Below the pieces are notes generated by a model. That model saw only the letters and a list, made by a program, of their open reading frames with translations. It was not told the DNA's origin and made no database searches. From Haliotis asinina (lineage: Eukaryota; Mollusca; Gastropoda; Lepetellida; Haliotidae): DNA of 64,000 nt. The DNA lies in NCBI RefSeq assembly GCF_037392515.1, contig NC_090282.1, forward strand, positions 35,205,054 through 35,269,053, given 5' to 3'. Shown here piece after piece: positions 1 to 14,000 of this stretch; the stretch's first letter is position 1; each line of letters opens with the position of its first letter. Made by a program: the position numbers and the translations under genes.

Positions 1-516
1 TCTATTTTTATGTTTGTTAATTTCAGAATTAAAAAAAACAACATTTGTGCGCTGCTTGATCAAATGTACTATTACGTTTTTATGAAAGTTTATTGTCTTC
101 AAAGACCAACAGCCTCAAGGCATGAAATGCATGAAAATAATGTGATAGTAATGAGCAGTGTGAAAGGTGGAATTGTCAACACTATCTTGATTTGTCATCA
201 GTATTCAGCCTATTGTGTATGTGACAGACTGTGGAAGTGTATCAGTGTTACAGCATCTTGTATCTGTACATCTAGCATATGGATAGCACCTGTCCCACAG
301 TAAACTCATCACCATGGAACGTCCATGTGTTGGAAGTCGTTGTGGCCATCGCGCCCAGTGTGAGTTATTGATCACTCGGCAACACAGACCTCAGAGGATT
401 GGACGCATGTTGTGATAGCATATACTGGGACTGTGTTCCTGTGTACATTCAACTCTGTCGCTATCAGCGATGCACATGTGCTTGGGTGTATATAGATGAA
501 TGGGAGACAAGCATGC

Positions 517-574
517 ATGTATCTGATTACTGTCCTCACCATTGGTCTGATAGCTGCTGTCTCAAATGCTGAAG
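517..574 (+). CDS. KIAA0319L: Exon 1 of the KIAA0319-like gene: signal peptide
   Basis: The ATG at 517 starts MYLITVLTIGLIAAVSNAE, a classic hydrophobic signal peptide ending in a small-residue region. The donor AAG|GTGGGT follows at 575. The exon ends in phase 1 and its last G joins the TT of exon 2 to make a Val codon, so the signal peptide runs straight into PKD1. An ATG at 513 is in another frame and does not give a hydrophobic peptide. The 5' UTR and promoter could not be delimited in 1-516. Confidence 0.8.
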
Positions 575-3500
575 GTGGGTATTGTCAGGTACAGTTTGTA
601 TACCACCATGTACTGTGGATGTTACTGCCAGGTACTGTGAGTGCTACTGCTAGATACTGTGAGTGTTAATGCCAGGTACCGTTCAAATACTGCCAGGTAC
701 TGTGAGTGTTACTGACAGGTACGTGTCTGAATACTGCTAGATACTGTGAGTGTTAATGCCAGGTACTGTTCATATACTGTCAAGTACTGTGGGTGTTACT
801 GATTGGAACTGTGAGTGTTACTGTCAGGTGCTGTTCGAATACTGCCAGGTACTGTAGGTGATACTGGTAGGTACTGTTGGTGAGACTGCCAGGTACGATT
901 GATTACTTACCACCAGGTACTGTGGGTGTTACTGAGGTACTGATTGGATATTGCTAGGTTCTGCTGGTAACACTGCCAGGTACTGTGTTTTGTGTTAGTG
1001 ATGTTATCCACTCCTAAACCATACTGGACGGGCGTGAGCTAACAGTGTCATGAAGAGGCAGAGAGGTGTGTGGGCTGTAGTCTTACAAATCAGAGCGCTT
1101 ACTGTTTGGGATCTGGCTTTTCTCACTGACATTGACTGTCCCTTTTCTCAAGTGAGTCACACAAGGATCCATTATCATGTTTGCTTTTATGATTTGTTAA
1201 TGTATGAATAATATATGCACAAAACTGTAGTCAGACGTCTGTTCTTCCTTGATCGGAAGATGTGTTATTTTGTTTATTTTTTCACTGTGTTGCTTGAATG
1301 GAATGGAGTTAATAAGAACTGGATATAGACGGCAGTAGTTTAAATGCCCTAAGTTTATTTCATTATTAAAATGCAGGAGATTAGCATACTTTAATTGTAT
1401 ATCACTTTCAGCTGATTTTTAAACATCATGCATGTAACAAGCCATTGTGGGGTTTCCGGATACAAGCTGTATGTTTCAGTCAAAATGTGTATGGCTAATT
1501 ATGGTCATGGTGAACCAAAGTTAGTAATCCCTTTGAGTTTGTCGTAACCCCTTTGAGTTTGCCGTAACCATAGTGTTTGTAGTTCTGCAATCATAGGCTC
1601 TTGTGGTTGTTACTCTTTCTCACACTTACTAATGAAAGCTTTCCCACCGTGCAGAAAGATGCAGGAAAGCCCACACTGATTGTGGAAATTAACATCATAA
1701 GCATATTACCTCGCTACTGAATTTTTGAAACAGCAATGAATCTTAGACTATGAAACTGCAACATTTTTACATCAGCGAACTTTGATCTCTACTGCGCATG
1801 CGCATTACAATCTGCACTTCTGTCAAATTTACGAGCAACCATGCATTGCCTCGCATAGAAAATGTATTGAATATGTCAAAATAATTACTGTCAGTCACAG
1901 TTCATATGAATGGAAATTAAACTAAATAAATGTGCACACAAGCATGATGATTATAGCTGCTAAATAACACAACAGAAATACTTTAATAATGGAATATAAC
2001 TTTTGTTCAAACTGGAAAATGGCAACATTAAGTCGAAATGTCCTCTTCCATGTATGCATGCGCAAAATCAAAGTTCAAGGCTTTTCATTTTTTGCTCCAG
2101 TTTTAGTGATTAAAGTTGCCATTTTTACTGTTTCTGTAGGGAGGTATTATGTTTCTGTTGCTATTTTCACAATTAATGTTGGCTTTTCTGCTTTTTTTGC
2201 ACATTCAGAGGGTTTTCTTTGGTAGGCCTGGTAATGTTGTATTGTAGATGATCCCACCACGTTTAATGCTGAAAGATGTAATAAAAACATATATACCTCT
2301 TTTGTAACATCATCTGGCTGCTTCAGCTGGAATCTATGTGTTGGTGCTAAGGATCATATGGTATGAGGTTGGCTTAGTTCATCATGTTCATTGTGGACCT
2401 GAAAATGATAGGACCCATAACCAGTAAATTATGGGCTCTTCAAAAAATCTGATGGCTGTAAATTCATGCCAGTTCTGTCTGACAGTCTGAGGTATACATA
2501 TAGTTCAAGCCAGTTCCTTTGATAAATGTGAGGTGCATACTTATTTTTCGAGTCGTCATTTGGACGAGCTCACTTGCAAAATATCAACTGCCATTTCCAT
2601 ATATTTATATATTTCACCATTTCACCATCTTCCTGTGCTCATGTTTCTTTAACACAAATGAGATAGTGTCCTTTGACCCTGACTACCTGATGAGGCTAAA
2701 TTGCCAAACTCTTGAAATATGCATCGTGTAAAATGATTTATCTTTTACCTGTGATATGGACCAGTCACTAAGCTTGATATGTTATTTTTAGAGCCGTTTG
2801 CTGACAGCAGTTCATCGGCATCATGTTTGTAATTATTTCTCCATGCAGTTGGGTGTGCTGTGAATATGTTTAATGTATTGCAGTAGTTGGAAATTTGTAA
2901 TTTGGAGTTTTTTTGACAGAGCTGCATTACAGCTTGTTACATTATGTTTACTTGTATGAAGTTTTGTTATGGTAGACATATGAAGGATAGCAGAATGTGA
3001 TACATTAATGTCAAAAATGATGTCTGATTGATTCTCTGTTTACTTTTACCACACATGCATGTGAACAATTGTCTTTCCTTTGCATATGCATGTGGCAGAT
3101 GTCACCAGTGGGGCAGGATACACTCCCCTTAATGTGAACACCTGGTATCATCACCAGTTCATGGTAATTCATGAAAACATACCCTGTCATTGTATGTTAC
3201 AATATCAAACTTGATGATGTGATGCAAAGTTCATGATAGTCTGCATTAGAGATCAACTATCCAATGTTCGTTATATAATCAGCACTATAGTTCCACTGTC
3301 CAAAGTTCATGATATGATCTGCACTACAGCTCAACTATCCAAAGTTCATGACGTCTGCAGTACAGCTTCACTATCCAGTGTTCATGATATGATCTGCATT
3401 ATAGTGGCACTATCCAGTGTTCATGATATTATCTGCACTGCGTCTCAACTATCCAATGTTCAAGATATAATCTGCACTACAGCCCAACTATCCCAAGATC

Positions 3501-6500
3501 ATGATGTGATATGCAGTGTACTACCACTATCTAATGTTCATGATATGATCTACACTATAGCTCCACTATCCAGTGTTCATGATATGATCTGCACCATAGC
3601 TCCACTATCCAATGTTCATGATATGATCTGCACTATAGTTCCACTATCCAATGTTCATGTGATCTGCACTATAGCTCCACTATCCAATGTTCATGATATT
3701 TGCACTATAGCTCCACTATCCAATTGTTCAACATCTGATCAACAATATTAGTCAACTCCAAAGTTAGGATGAAGTCAATAGAAAAGGTCAACTATCAAGC
3801 ATGGTTTTATCAATATTCAATACATACGTAGAAATGCCAACCACTCTGAATTTGGTGAAGTTACTCTGATTTCTAAGTACAAAATTTGCTTTGATTTGTC
3901 TTTAAAATTTACTGTTTTTATTTTTTGTAAGGTATTCAATTTCGTAAGTCACAGGTAGTTTAGTTTAGTCAGTACCGGTAATTGCACTCTCAAGCTTAGC
4001 ATGTGGTCATTTTGGTCTTGATTTTTGTATGTTGCATGTTATTGATGATGAAGTTTCATGAATTTTATTCCAGATGCATGTCATAGCCTGTATGCATGAA
4101 ACAAAATGGCAGAGTCAATCACTCTCTCACGCCCAACTCACACTTTCATGAGATTCAGTCATGGCATCTCTGTATATAGTTATGGCAGTTATGGTACTAA
4201 GAGGAAATATAAGGGAACAGGAAATAATGCAATGTAAAATCTTATTGTAACATTTGAATTGTTAATAATGGTATTGTGTTGTATTTCAGTTATACAGTTG
4301 ACAGTATCGGCAGGGGATAACAAGATCATCACACTCCCGGAAAACACAGTCACTCTCTCAGCCTTCGTCCTGCCCAAACCTCTCAAAGGTACGTTACAGT
4401 AGTTATAGGGAGGTCACGATACAAAAGTTTCAGGAATCGATACGTATCACGATACCCATATCATGATTTGCTATGTATCATGATTACCTATTGAACATTA
4501 ACCTTTCATATTTTATCATTTTCTATGAAACAGATGAACAGTTTTTATTCCAAGAGATTAACAAGAGATTTCTAATTTCCCATCTTTGTGCATGAACAAT
4601 AATAAAGAAATACAGTTTGCTCTACCACCATGTATAGTGTAATAAAGCACACTTTCGCCATGAACTATTATAGTTAAAGCACAAGGACGCTTGCGAGGCG
4701 TGACGTTGGTTACATTGTGACGTGATGCAAAAAAGTTTGATTACAAGGGGGCAGACTGGAATAGCGCAGTGACGTCAACTCATTGTGACGTAATGCAAAA
4801 AGTGCACATTATCGTCTGATAAAGTATTGTAGGCGCCTTTGATCTTAGAATCAGTTATAACTTGCAGAACATCAAAACAAATGATACAATTGTAACATGT
4901 AAACGATGCATAAACATATTCAAACTGATACTTTCAAAACCAAATGCATTCAAAACTGTATCGATAATGGTATCATCCTGGAAATCCTATCGATGTATCA
5001 TGGCATCCCTAAATAGTTACCTGTCCTACTGAGTCTGCTTCAGATTGTGTTTGTATTTGAAAGTAGTGGGAGTGGATGTACGTGCAAGTGCTGATAGTGG
5101 TTGCATATGAAAGTATTGGAAGTGGTCGCTCTTGAAAGGGCAGATAGTGGTTTTGCACATTAAAGTGCTGGTACTGGTTGAAAGTACTTGGAGTGGTTGT
5201 GCTGGTGGTTTGTGCAGTTGCAATAGAATGTGCTCTTTGTGCAGTGGAAAACCAATCTAGAATTGGGGAATCAAATTGATTGGGCAGATAATATTACTAG
5301 AGACAGAAACTCCATTCCAACAGATAATGACTCCCTGACTTGATACAGATTGACACCACTTACCAAGCCACTAATAACTGTCCCTACTTACGAGAAATGT
5401 CCAGCAGGTAACAGTTGAGGCCCTGGTCTCCATGTTACTTAACTACGATATTCCTGTAACTGCTTTTGATTTTTAAAAAAAATCAAAACACTAATGTTTT
5501 ACTTGCAGTCAGTAAGCTTGAGATCTTCATAAGGTCTCATGACATCTGGCCTTGATGTACCATGATCAGTTTGTGATCTTTCCATGATCTCCTTGTTATC
5601 TGGCCTGTGATATACTTGTGATCACTTTGTGCTCAAGTTATAATCTAACTGTGTTGTGCTTGTGATCTACACATGATCTATTTGTGATGCGTTTGTTGTC
5701 AACCAGAGATCTCCTGTGCTCAACCTGCATTCATACATTGCTACAAGCTTATATTTATTCCTTATACAGTACGTAGAACAATCAATATAGATCATACAGT
5801 ATCATTACAAAATATCCTATGCTCTGTGATATTCCGGGGGTTTTGTGACTGTTATCATCTATATAAGCATTGCCTTGAGTGTCAAGTCATTCATAACATG
5901 CAAACATTGCCCAAATGATTCAAGCTCAACCCCATACAATATAGCAGTGTAATGTTAGCTGAAGGCAACAGGTGTTGCCACTTAAATCAAAGATGGTGAC
6001 GTACATAACGCTACTGCACAGGTTACGATGCCACCCTTCCTACAGCTGTCTCAATCCACTGCTAGTGCATCATCAATTATTTCTCAGGTTGGCATGTCTC
6101 GTGGTAACTGAATGTATCGAGCAAATGCTCTTGTAATAATCATATTTCAGATATAACGTGTGGGAACTTTTGCTCAAATTTTCAAATTTTAGTAATGGAA
6201 AAGTTTGGAATGTAATAGTCATTGTATCCCTGCTTGTGACATTTGAGCATTTGCTTAAGTTTGATGAATATTTTACAGTTTGTTCAAAGCTGTCATCAGT
6301 AAATCGTATTTCCTATGTAATATACTGAAGAGCAAAGGGTTTTTTTGTCAAGCTTTTAAATAAAAGACATAAACATGAACACTTAATATTATGAAATTTC
6401 ATTTTTCGAAACTTGCTTTTCTTTTGCTGTTCAGTATAATTCTTGGTGATAAAACTGATAAAATCACAAAACTTTACTGTTTAATGTTTTTGAGGTATGA

Positions 6501-9500
6501 AGATCATTTGATAGTTCGTGACTATTTTACTGTTTGTTTTAAGTTTCAAAGGATTAAGGAAAAGTGTTTATGTTGGAAAAAAACACTCCCCAAAATTATA
6601 AGTCAATAAGTATAGGTCTAGGTATTGCACATATAAATAGACCTTGATGGGGAAATGTAGCTATTACCACTAACTCTTGGACCACATAATCCGATCAGTT
6701 GACTTGTTCACGACAAGGAAATCCATTTTAGTTACCTTGTTATCAGTAGCAAGAGGATGGTCAGTCCAAACATTATGTCCAGTCTTGCAAAGTAAAAATG
6801 GCCAATTATTCAATTATTGGTTGGTGTGTAGCATGTGTTGTTAATTTGAACATTGACTTAAACAGTTTACAGGAACAACTGATTTCCCTGAAGTTTTCAT
6901 TGGCATGAAAATAAAAACGGTTTCTGAAGACCAGTTGTAATTAATCAAACAATTTCATGTGTTTGATGAATTATTCACTAATCAGAAATACTTATGTTTA
7001 ATCACAAAATGCCATTAGGTTATAGAACATACTGTTCAATGTATGTTTGTGTTTGTACCCTGCCGCAAGGCAGAACTGGGGACTATGTATTCAGTAGCAT
7101 CTGTCCATCCTTCCGTCCATACCTACGCCCCGTTTCTTGTCCATGTGTACACCCCGTTTCTTGTACGTATGCACGTCCCGTTTCTTGTCCGTACGTACAC
7201 CCCATTTCTTGGTAACGTGATATCTCATGAACTGTTTTTCCCAATATCTTCAAATCTGGTGATTGCTTACATTGGGGAATTATGCAGACACCAGGTGACT
7301 TTGTTGACCGTGACCTTATTTTCAAGGTCACCCCAACTCTTCAACCACTCTTCAAAATCTTGTTAACGCAATAGCTCATGAACTGTTTTACCCAATGTCT
7401 TCAAATTTGGTGACAGCCTACATTGGAGAATTAGGCAGACACCAGTCAATTTGAGTGACCTTGATCTTATTTTCAGTAAGACCCAAACACTGTCTGCAGT
7501 ATATTTATGGAGAAGTGAATCTCACTAGTGACAAGTTAGTGTCATATCTAATTGATCACATCATGTCATTTCAACCTTGTGTGTTTCTAAACCCAATTGC
7601 ACATATATTCCATTTCAGTGTTAAATGTTCTCATCATGATATGGCTGAAATATTGCTGACGTGATGTTAAATACTCACTCTCTCGCTCGCTCACTCACTC
7701 ACTCACTCACTCACTCTAAACCCAATCATGGATCAATTATTTTGGCAACCTGTATGAATAATAATGAAAACCACTATGGGAAAATTGGATATTGGATAAC
7801 AGATATGAAAACCAAATGTCTGGAGTCAATAGGAGTCCACACTGCAATCAGTGTTCTGTGGAGTGACATGTTAATTTAGAATTCTATATTTTAGATAAAA
7901 CATAAAGGAAACTGCAAGCATCATGTAAAGGATCTGGGACATCATATCGTCGTCTCTCAGGTGACATACCTACAGTGACTGTGTTTGTGGATGGTGGCAA
8001 TATTTTATTTTGACATGAAAAATACTTTTCGGACCGAAGCGAAGGAAGTATGTTGCCAGCCTTTGATCGCTTAACTCGATATAAGAAGACTGGTCATTTT
8101 CTATTTCTTTTGCACTGCAGTTTGCCTGTATATGGAGTTTTGTGAAAGTAGTTTGCATATTGACCTAACATTCACATACCACGTTTATCACATTGCTTCA
8201 TTGCATCCTCCATTACATGATAAAAAACTCTACATATACACAGAGAAAAGAGTTAAGCACCCCCGTAATTAAGTAGTTATGACCATGCATTGAACAGCCC
8301 AAATAAATATGACATTTGTTGACACCAATCAACATTAGGTTTGCAATATATGGTCAGTGTTTTAGTGAAACCAGAGCGCCAGAACACAACAAACAATGCA
8401 CGTGCAACAAACTACCCATGCTTTTTCCGAAATGCAGTATGTTCGTGCAGGCGAAATTCACTATTTAATGGGCTTTTTCCAGACGGTTTGTCATTACCAT
8501 AAACAATGGCACGTAGGAGCATGCCCAGACTAATCAAGTTAAGGATCCTCAACGTTCGGGACGTCCCCCTGTGACGTCACATCGTGAAAACAGAGCACTG
8601 ATACGGCTGGCGAGATGTTTGCCCTTTGCGACCAGTACAGTCCTGAAACGTCTTTGGCTTCCAAATCGCCAATTGAGCTCTAAGACTGTTAAGAACCGTT
8701 TGAGGGCTGCTGGATTGGCTTCGAGGAGGGTAATTAGACGTCCTCTGTTGACCAATGACCACAAACAACGGCGACTGATGTGGTGTCGAGCGAGGGAGAA
8801 CTGGAACTTGAGGTCTTGGAGAAGGATCCATTGGTCTGATGAAAGTCGTTTCATGCTGCATCCCAAAGACGGTCGAATGCGGGTCTGGAGGTGTGGAAAT
8901 ACAGCCTATGCTCCTAGGAACATCCTACCAAATGTTCCTTTTCGGGGAGGCTCTGTGATGGTTTGGGGATGCTTTTCACATGATTGCAAGTTGGACCTGC
9001 TGACTATACGGGGCAATTTGACAGGTGCGCGATACATCCAGGAAGTGCTGAAGCCACATGTCGTTCCTCATTTTGACAATCATACTCTTGCTTCCAGGCC
9101 TGTATTTATGGACAACAACGCCAGACCCCATCATTCCATCGCAGTGAACCTTTTTATTCAACAGAATGCTGTGGATAGGTGTGACTGGCCCGCCATGAGT
9201 CCTGATCTCAACCCTATAGAGCACATCTGGGATATCATTGGTCGTCGTGTGCAAGCAAGAGAACCTCCACCACAGAACTTGAATGAATTTGAGGCAGCAC
9301 TGCATGAGGAATGGCAGAGGATACCCATGATTCAGTTTCAGCGTCTTGTTAGGGGTATGCGACGAAGGGTTGGCGCTGTGATCCAGGCAATTGGAGGAAG
9401 TACCCGTTGCTGACTGTAAATTGTTTTGGAGACATTTTGTGAGCTCATGGACAAATGCCATCAGCACATGTTCACCCATAGCTTTACCAGCTCAATAGTG

Positions 9501-11033
9501 TCACAGTATTTCATATGTATGCAAAATTACCCCCTTTAATGGTCAGCTTGTAACACAATAAATGGAACTGTAAATCAGACACTTGTGGTGTTCTTGTGTT
9601 CCCAAGAATGTGTTCTTTGATAACCTATCTTAAATACTCATGTGTATTTCACCACGGTCTGTAAATTTGTGTGTGTTCAACTCAATGACCAAAAACACCG
9701 GGGGGTGCTTAACTTTTTTCTCTGTGTATATATTGTTGAACCTTTGATTACTTGGCCAGCCATACCCTATTGGTGACAACGAATCATCAAACTTGTACCA
9801 TGAGAGTGAATGATGACCAAAGTTTTACATTACTTGTAGGAATTGTCCCACAAACCTTCGTTGTTGCAGGAATGGCTCGTCATGAGTAGACACAGGACCA
9901 ATTATGTTATGGAAACTCTTTTTGAAGTACTTTGTATGGGTGTGTTGCATGTTTCCACCATGCCAAAATCTGTTGAGTGTGGATTTTGAACCTAGATACA
10001 CATTACAGATTCTCTCATGGATTGTTTACCTTGCACACAGGTGCTGTCAGAGAAAACTGGACCATATATTGCAGTGCGGTCAGAGTGTCCATGACCATAT
10101 GCAGATGCAGAATATGTAGATGCTGTGAGAGAGTGATTTGAATGGACTATTAATCAGGGAGAGTATCTATTGTAGTGTTTCACCTGTTTTGATCAATCAG
10201 CATGTCAGCATATTACTTGGTGTTCAAATAAAGTATTGTAACAAGTTCTTAACTTTAACTAACAAAGATAAAGAGACCAAGATATTTAATGTTGTTTCTC
10301 CATGTTGACCTTGTGTGATCATATGTGAGATATGATGTTTAATCTAAAATTCAATTTCACATTCTGTCACCCATTTGTCTAAGGCTTTATCTTTGAGTAT
10401 CCAGTGTATTTATCTCAACCTTGGTAACTACCCCTGGCTGTAGGATGTGAAGCCTTGTGCATTATAGAGTGAGTGGGTGAGTGAGTGAGTTTGGTTTTGC
10501 ACCGCTTTTAGCAGGGGACACCAGAAAATGGGCCTCACACATTGTGCCCATGTGGGGAATCGAACCCAGACCTTCGGTGTGACGAGCGAATGCTTAACCA
10601 GAAGGCTACCCTACTGCCCCAACATTATAGAGCAATCCCATTATTCCCATGTTTGGAAGTTTCAGTATACATGTATAACTAAGGATCTTTGACTTGCTGA
10701 GTCAGCAACAGAATCAAGGCATGTGCTGCAACTTGACTCCACAGGATGTGACACTGTGTATTTGTGTATTTGTATATTGACTATCACAGAAGAACACATT
10801 GTCACTCTGAGGATTTAGCACAGTGACAGACAAATGGGGATATGTATTACTACATCAATGGCTTTTTCGGAGTGCAAGTGTGTCATGTGGAAATGAGGTT
10901 GTAGATCTGTCATGTGGGTGTTATGTGGAAATGAAGTTGTGGATCTGCCATATGCGTGTATGTGTCAAGTGGAAATGAAGTTGTGGATCTGCCATGTGTG
11001 GGTGTGTCATGTGGAAATGAAGTTGTGGATCTG

Positions 11034-11098
<65 letters not shown>

Positions 11099-14000
11099 TG
11101 GGTGTGGGTGTGTGTGTGTTGTGGGTGTGGGTGTGGGTGTGTGTGTTGTGGTGGGTGTTGTGGTGGGTGTTGTGTGTGTTGTGGTGTGTGTGTCGTGTGG
11201 AAATGAAGTTGTTGATCTGCCATGTGTAGGTGTGTCATGTGGAAATGAAGGTATTGTTCTACCAAGTGTAGGTGTGTCATGTGGAAATACAATTGTGGAA
11301 CTGTTATGCTTTGATATGTCAAGTGTAGAAATGCAGACTTTGGTGTGTAATATATGAAATTTATGAATGTGACGTGCAGATGTAGAACTGTCCTTCACAT
11401 GTTGATGTCTCAAATGTGTAAATGCAAGAGTGGACATGTGGCAGCATCATGTCGGGTGTCATTGTCTGAAATGTCTAGATTTTATTGCCTTTTGGAAAAT
11501 GATTTTGTTTTGGAATCAAATGTTCCTGCTGAAGTGAAAGAGTGGAGAAATATTTCATTCGTATTTCTGTTAAATGATTTTGTACTTGTGTCTGTAATAT
11601 CCAGCATTGTTTATGTTATATGTTATATTTACTCAGGTCCTTTTGCATTGTATATATCAGCCTTTTAATCAGAAAGTATTTTTACATTATTTCCAGTATT
11701 TTTTACTTCACAATCTTCGTTGAAGAAAGATGAAAATAGAAATCTCTTTCTGGCTCAGTCAGAAACATAAATAGTTTAATATGTCTAAATAATGCATGGA
11801 GAAGGATGTGTGTTTTTCTTTGGATATATCCTCCGTTATGTATCTAGGTGAGGCAATTACTAACCATATACATTATGCATTATTCAAAGAGAATTTATCA
11901 ACTTGAAATATGAACATAGGCAACTCTGGTGCTGCTTCGAAAAATTACCATGCTGGGATGCCAGCTGTTACTTCTCTGTTTCTGCATTAGTATCAGATTC
12001 TGGATGGTTCATGCTGGAAATACATGAATGTACAATGAGAAATAAAGTTAGTGAAGATACGTTGGTACTGGGACCCATAAATGGTAAATCTACTCAGTAT
12101 GTGGTATAGACAGTTTATCCGAGTTGTAGTAATTAGCCATAAATGGAGAATTAAATTATTGTTGAATCTGGCTTAGTCAATGCGTATTGTGGAAATGATA
12201 GGAATCTGATAAATTAGTAGGTTGAGATAGATGACCGAGGTCTCATAGGTTTCCTGACATAGTCTATTGCCTTCAGCAACCAATGCTTGCAATAAAAGGT
12301 GACTATGTTTGTTGTAAGAGGTGACTAACAGGATCGGGTGGGCTGCGGCTTGCTGACTTGGTTGACATGTCATCGGTTACCAATTGCGCAGATTGATGCT
12401 CATGTTGTTGATCACTGGATTGTCTGGTCCGGACTCGATTATTTACAGACTGCCACCATATAGCTGGAATATTGCTGATTGCAGTGTAAAACAAAACTCA
12501 CTCACTCCTGTTTAATCAGTGGATTTACACATGCTTGTTTCTCAGTAGCCATGGTGAGTAGTCATGGTATTCATTACATTGGTCTGTTTAAAGCTTAAAA
12601 GAAAGTAGGCATACTGACATAAAATATCAAGCTCTTTAAGTTTCATATGGTACTGTATGTGATCTGCTGGTTGTGTTGTTGTAGATGAGGACCCCTATCA
12701 CTATGAATGGTCACTGGTTACCGGCCCTGAGGGATCAGAGACTGGAACCATGGAGGGCAAGAACACGGACACGCTGAAACTGTCTAAAGTATGCACATAG
12801 CAATATCGTTGTACCAGTAAACATTGCATGTTGGTTATGTATTGATGCACATTTAAGAACATCAAATAGAACATAACGATTTAACGCCACCAACATGTTT
12901 ACAATATTCAGTTTCAGCATGACATGGATGAATTGCAGGACTTGATAGGACATTCTTATCTAAACACATATGGATTGTGATCTAATCAGGCAAATGATGC
13001 AACATCAAAATACTTTGTTCTTGTCATTAAATATACTCCCTTTCAAAAGTTCAGACTCACAAGTGTAAAGCTAGCCACTTGCTTCAGGCAACTGTTCTAA
13101 ACTAAATTTTGCAAAATATTCCAGACAGTTTAAAGGTACGGTTGGTTGAACTAATGTATCGTAAAACAAACTTCTGACATTGAAAAGATTATTGTCTTAC
13201 GTTTAATTAATGATAAAAATCAGTGAAACTTTGTGACATTTTAAGAAAACTTTGCACCAGAATTCAGCTGCTCATAAGCTTGATGTTTTCAAAATCTTCT
13301 CAGCAATTTCATGCCTGAACCCTGTCCTCTTCATCTCCATAAGGTTTGCAACAATTAGTGGAGAAATCAATCTTCAATGTAGCAAACATAACATATGGTA
13401 AGCTCTTTAAGTGAGTCTAAACATTTGATGGGAAAGGTGTACTTCCCCTGTGGGCTAAAGATTACACAGTTCAGAACCTGTGATTGTCCGGGGTAGAATA
13501 GGCCTTTAGCAACCCATGCTTGTCGTAAGAGGCGACTAACGAGATCGGGTGGTAAGGGCCACTGACTTGGTTGAAACATGTCATCAGTCCCCAATTGCAC
13601 AGATCAATGCTATTGGTCACTGGATTGTCTGCGCCAGACTCGATTATTTACAGACTGCTGCCGAAGCTGGAATATTGCTGAGTGCAGCGTAAAGCTAAAT
13701 GCACTCACTCACTTATTCAGTTCAGATTCAGAGAGACGTTTATCCTGGTTATAGATCAGGACTTGTGTAAAAGGCATGTTAAAATGAATATCTTGTAAGC
13801 TGCTTTCAACTACATGCAAGACCAGTTATGAAAATATCAAATGACATTAAAATTCATATGAATTTAAAGGAATAAATATTTATGCATATATTTAAATAGT
13901 TGCCTCAATCAATACACCTGAAATAAGGTTTTGCTATCATAGCTACTGTGTGCATGTAAATTTTTATTAAACCAGTTGGGTCAAACATTTTTTTCATTTT

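Larger units (their letters stand above)
575..4289 (+). other. Intron 1 of the KIAA0319-like gene
   Basis: The intron is 3.7 kb. It holds two minisatellites (584-1000 and 3230-3727) and otherwise AT-rich unique sequence. I looked for a cysteine-rich phase 1 exon that could encode a MANSC domain and saw none. Confidence 0.7.

Noticed and set aside
10-303. 97-codon plus-strand frame at the left edge
   Set aside because: No recognisable domain, no splice continuity with the signal-peptide exon, ordinary intergenic composition.
8549-9479. Minus-strand frames of 94-167 codons
   Set aside because: Shadows of the plus-strand Tc1 transposase, which shows clear catalytic motifs.
10500-10600. A tRNA gene
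   Set aside because: A- and B-box-like words are present, but the sequence lacks a clean cloverleaf and continues into a SINE tail.
10910-11437. Long frames on both strands over the GT/CA region
   Set aside because: Translations of a (GT)n microsatellite and its flanking minisatellite.
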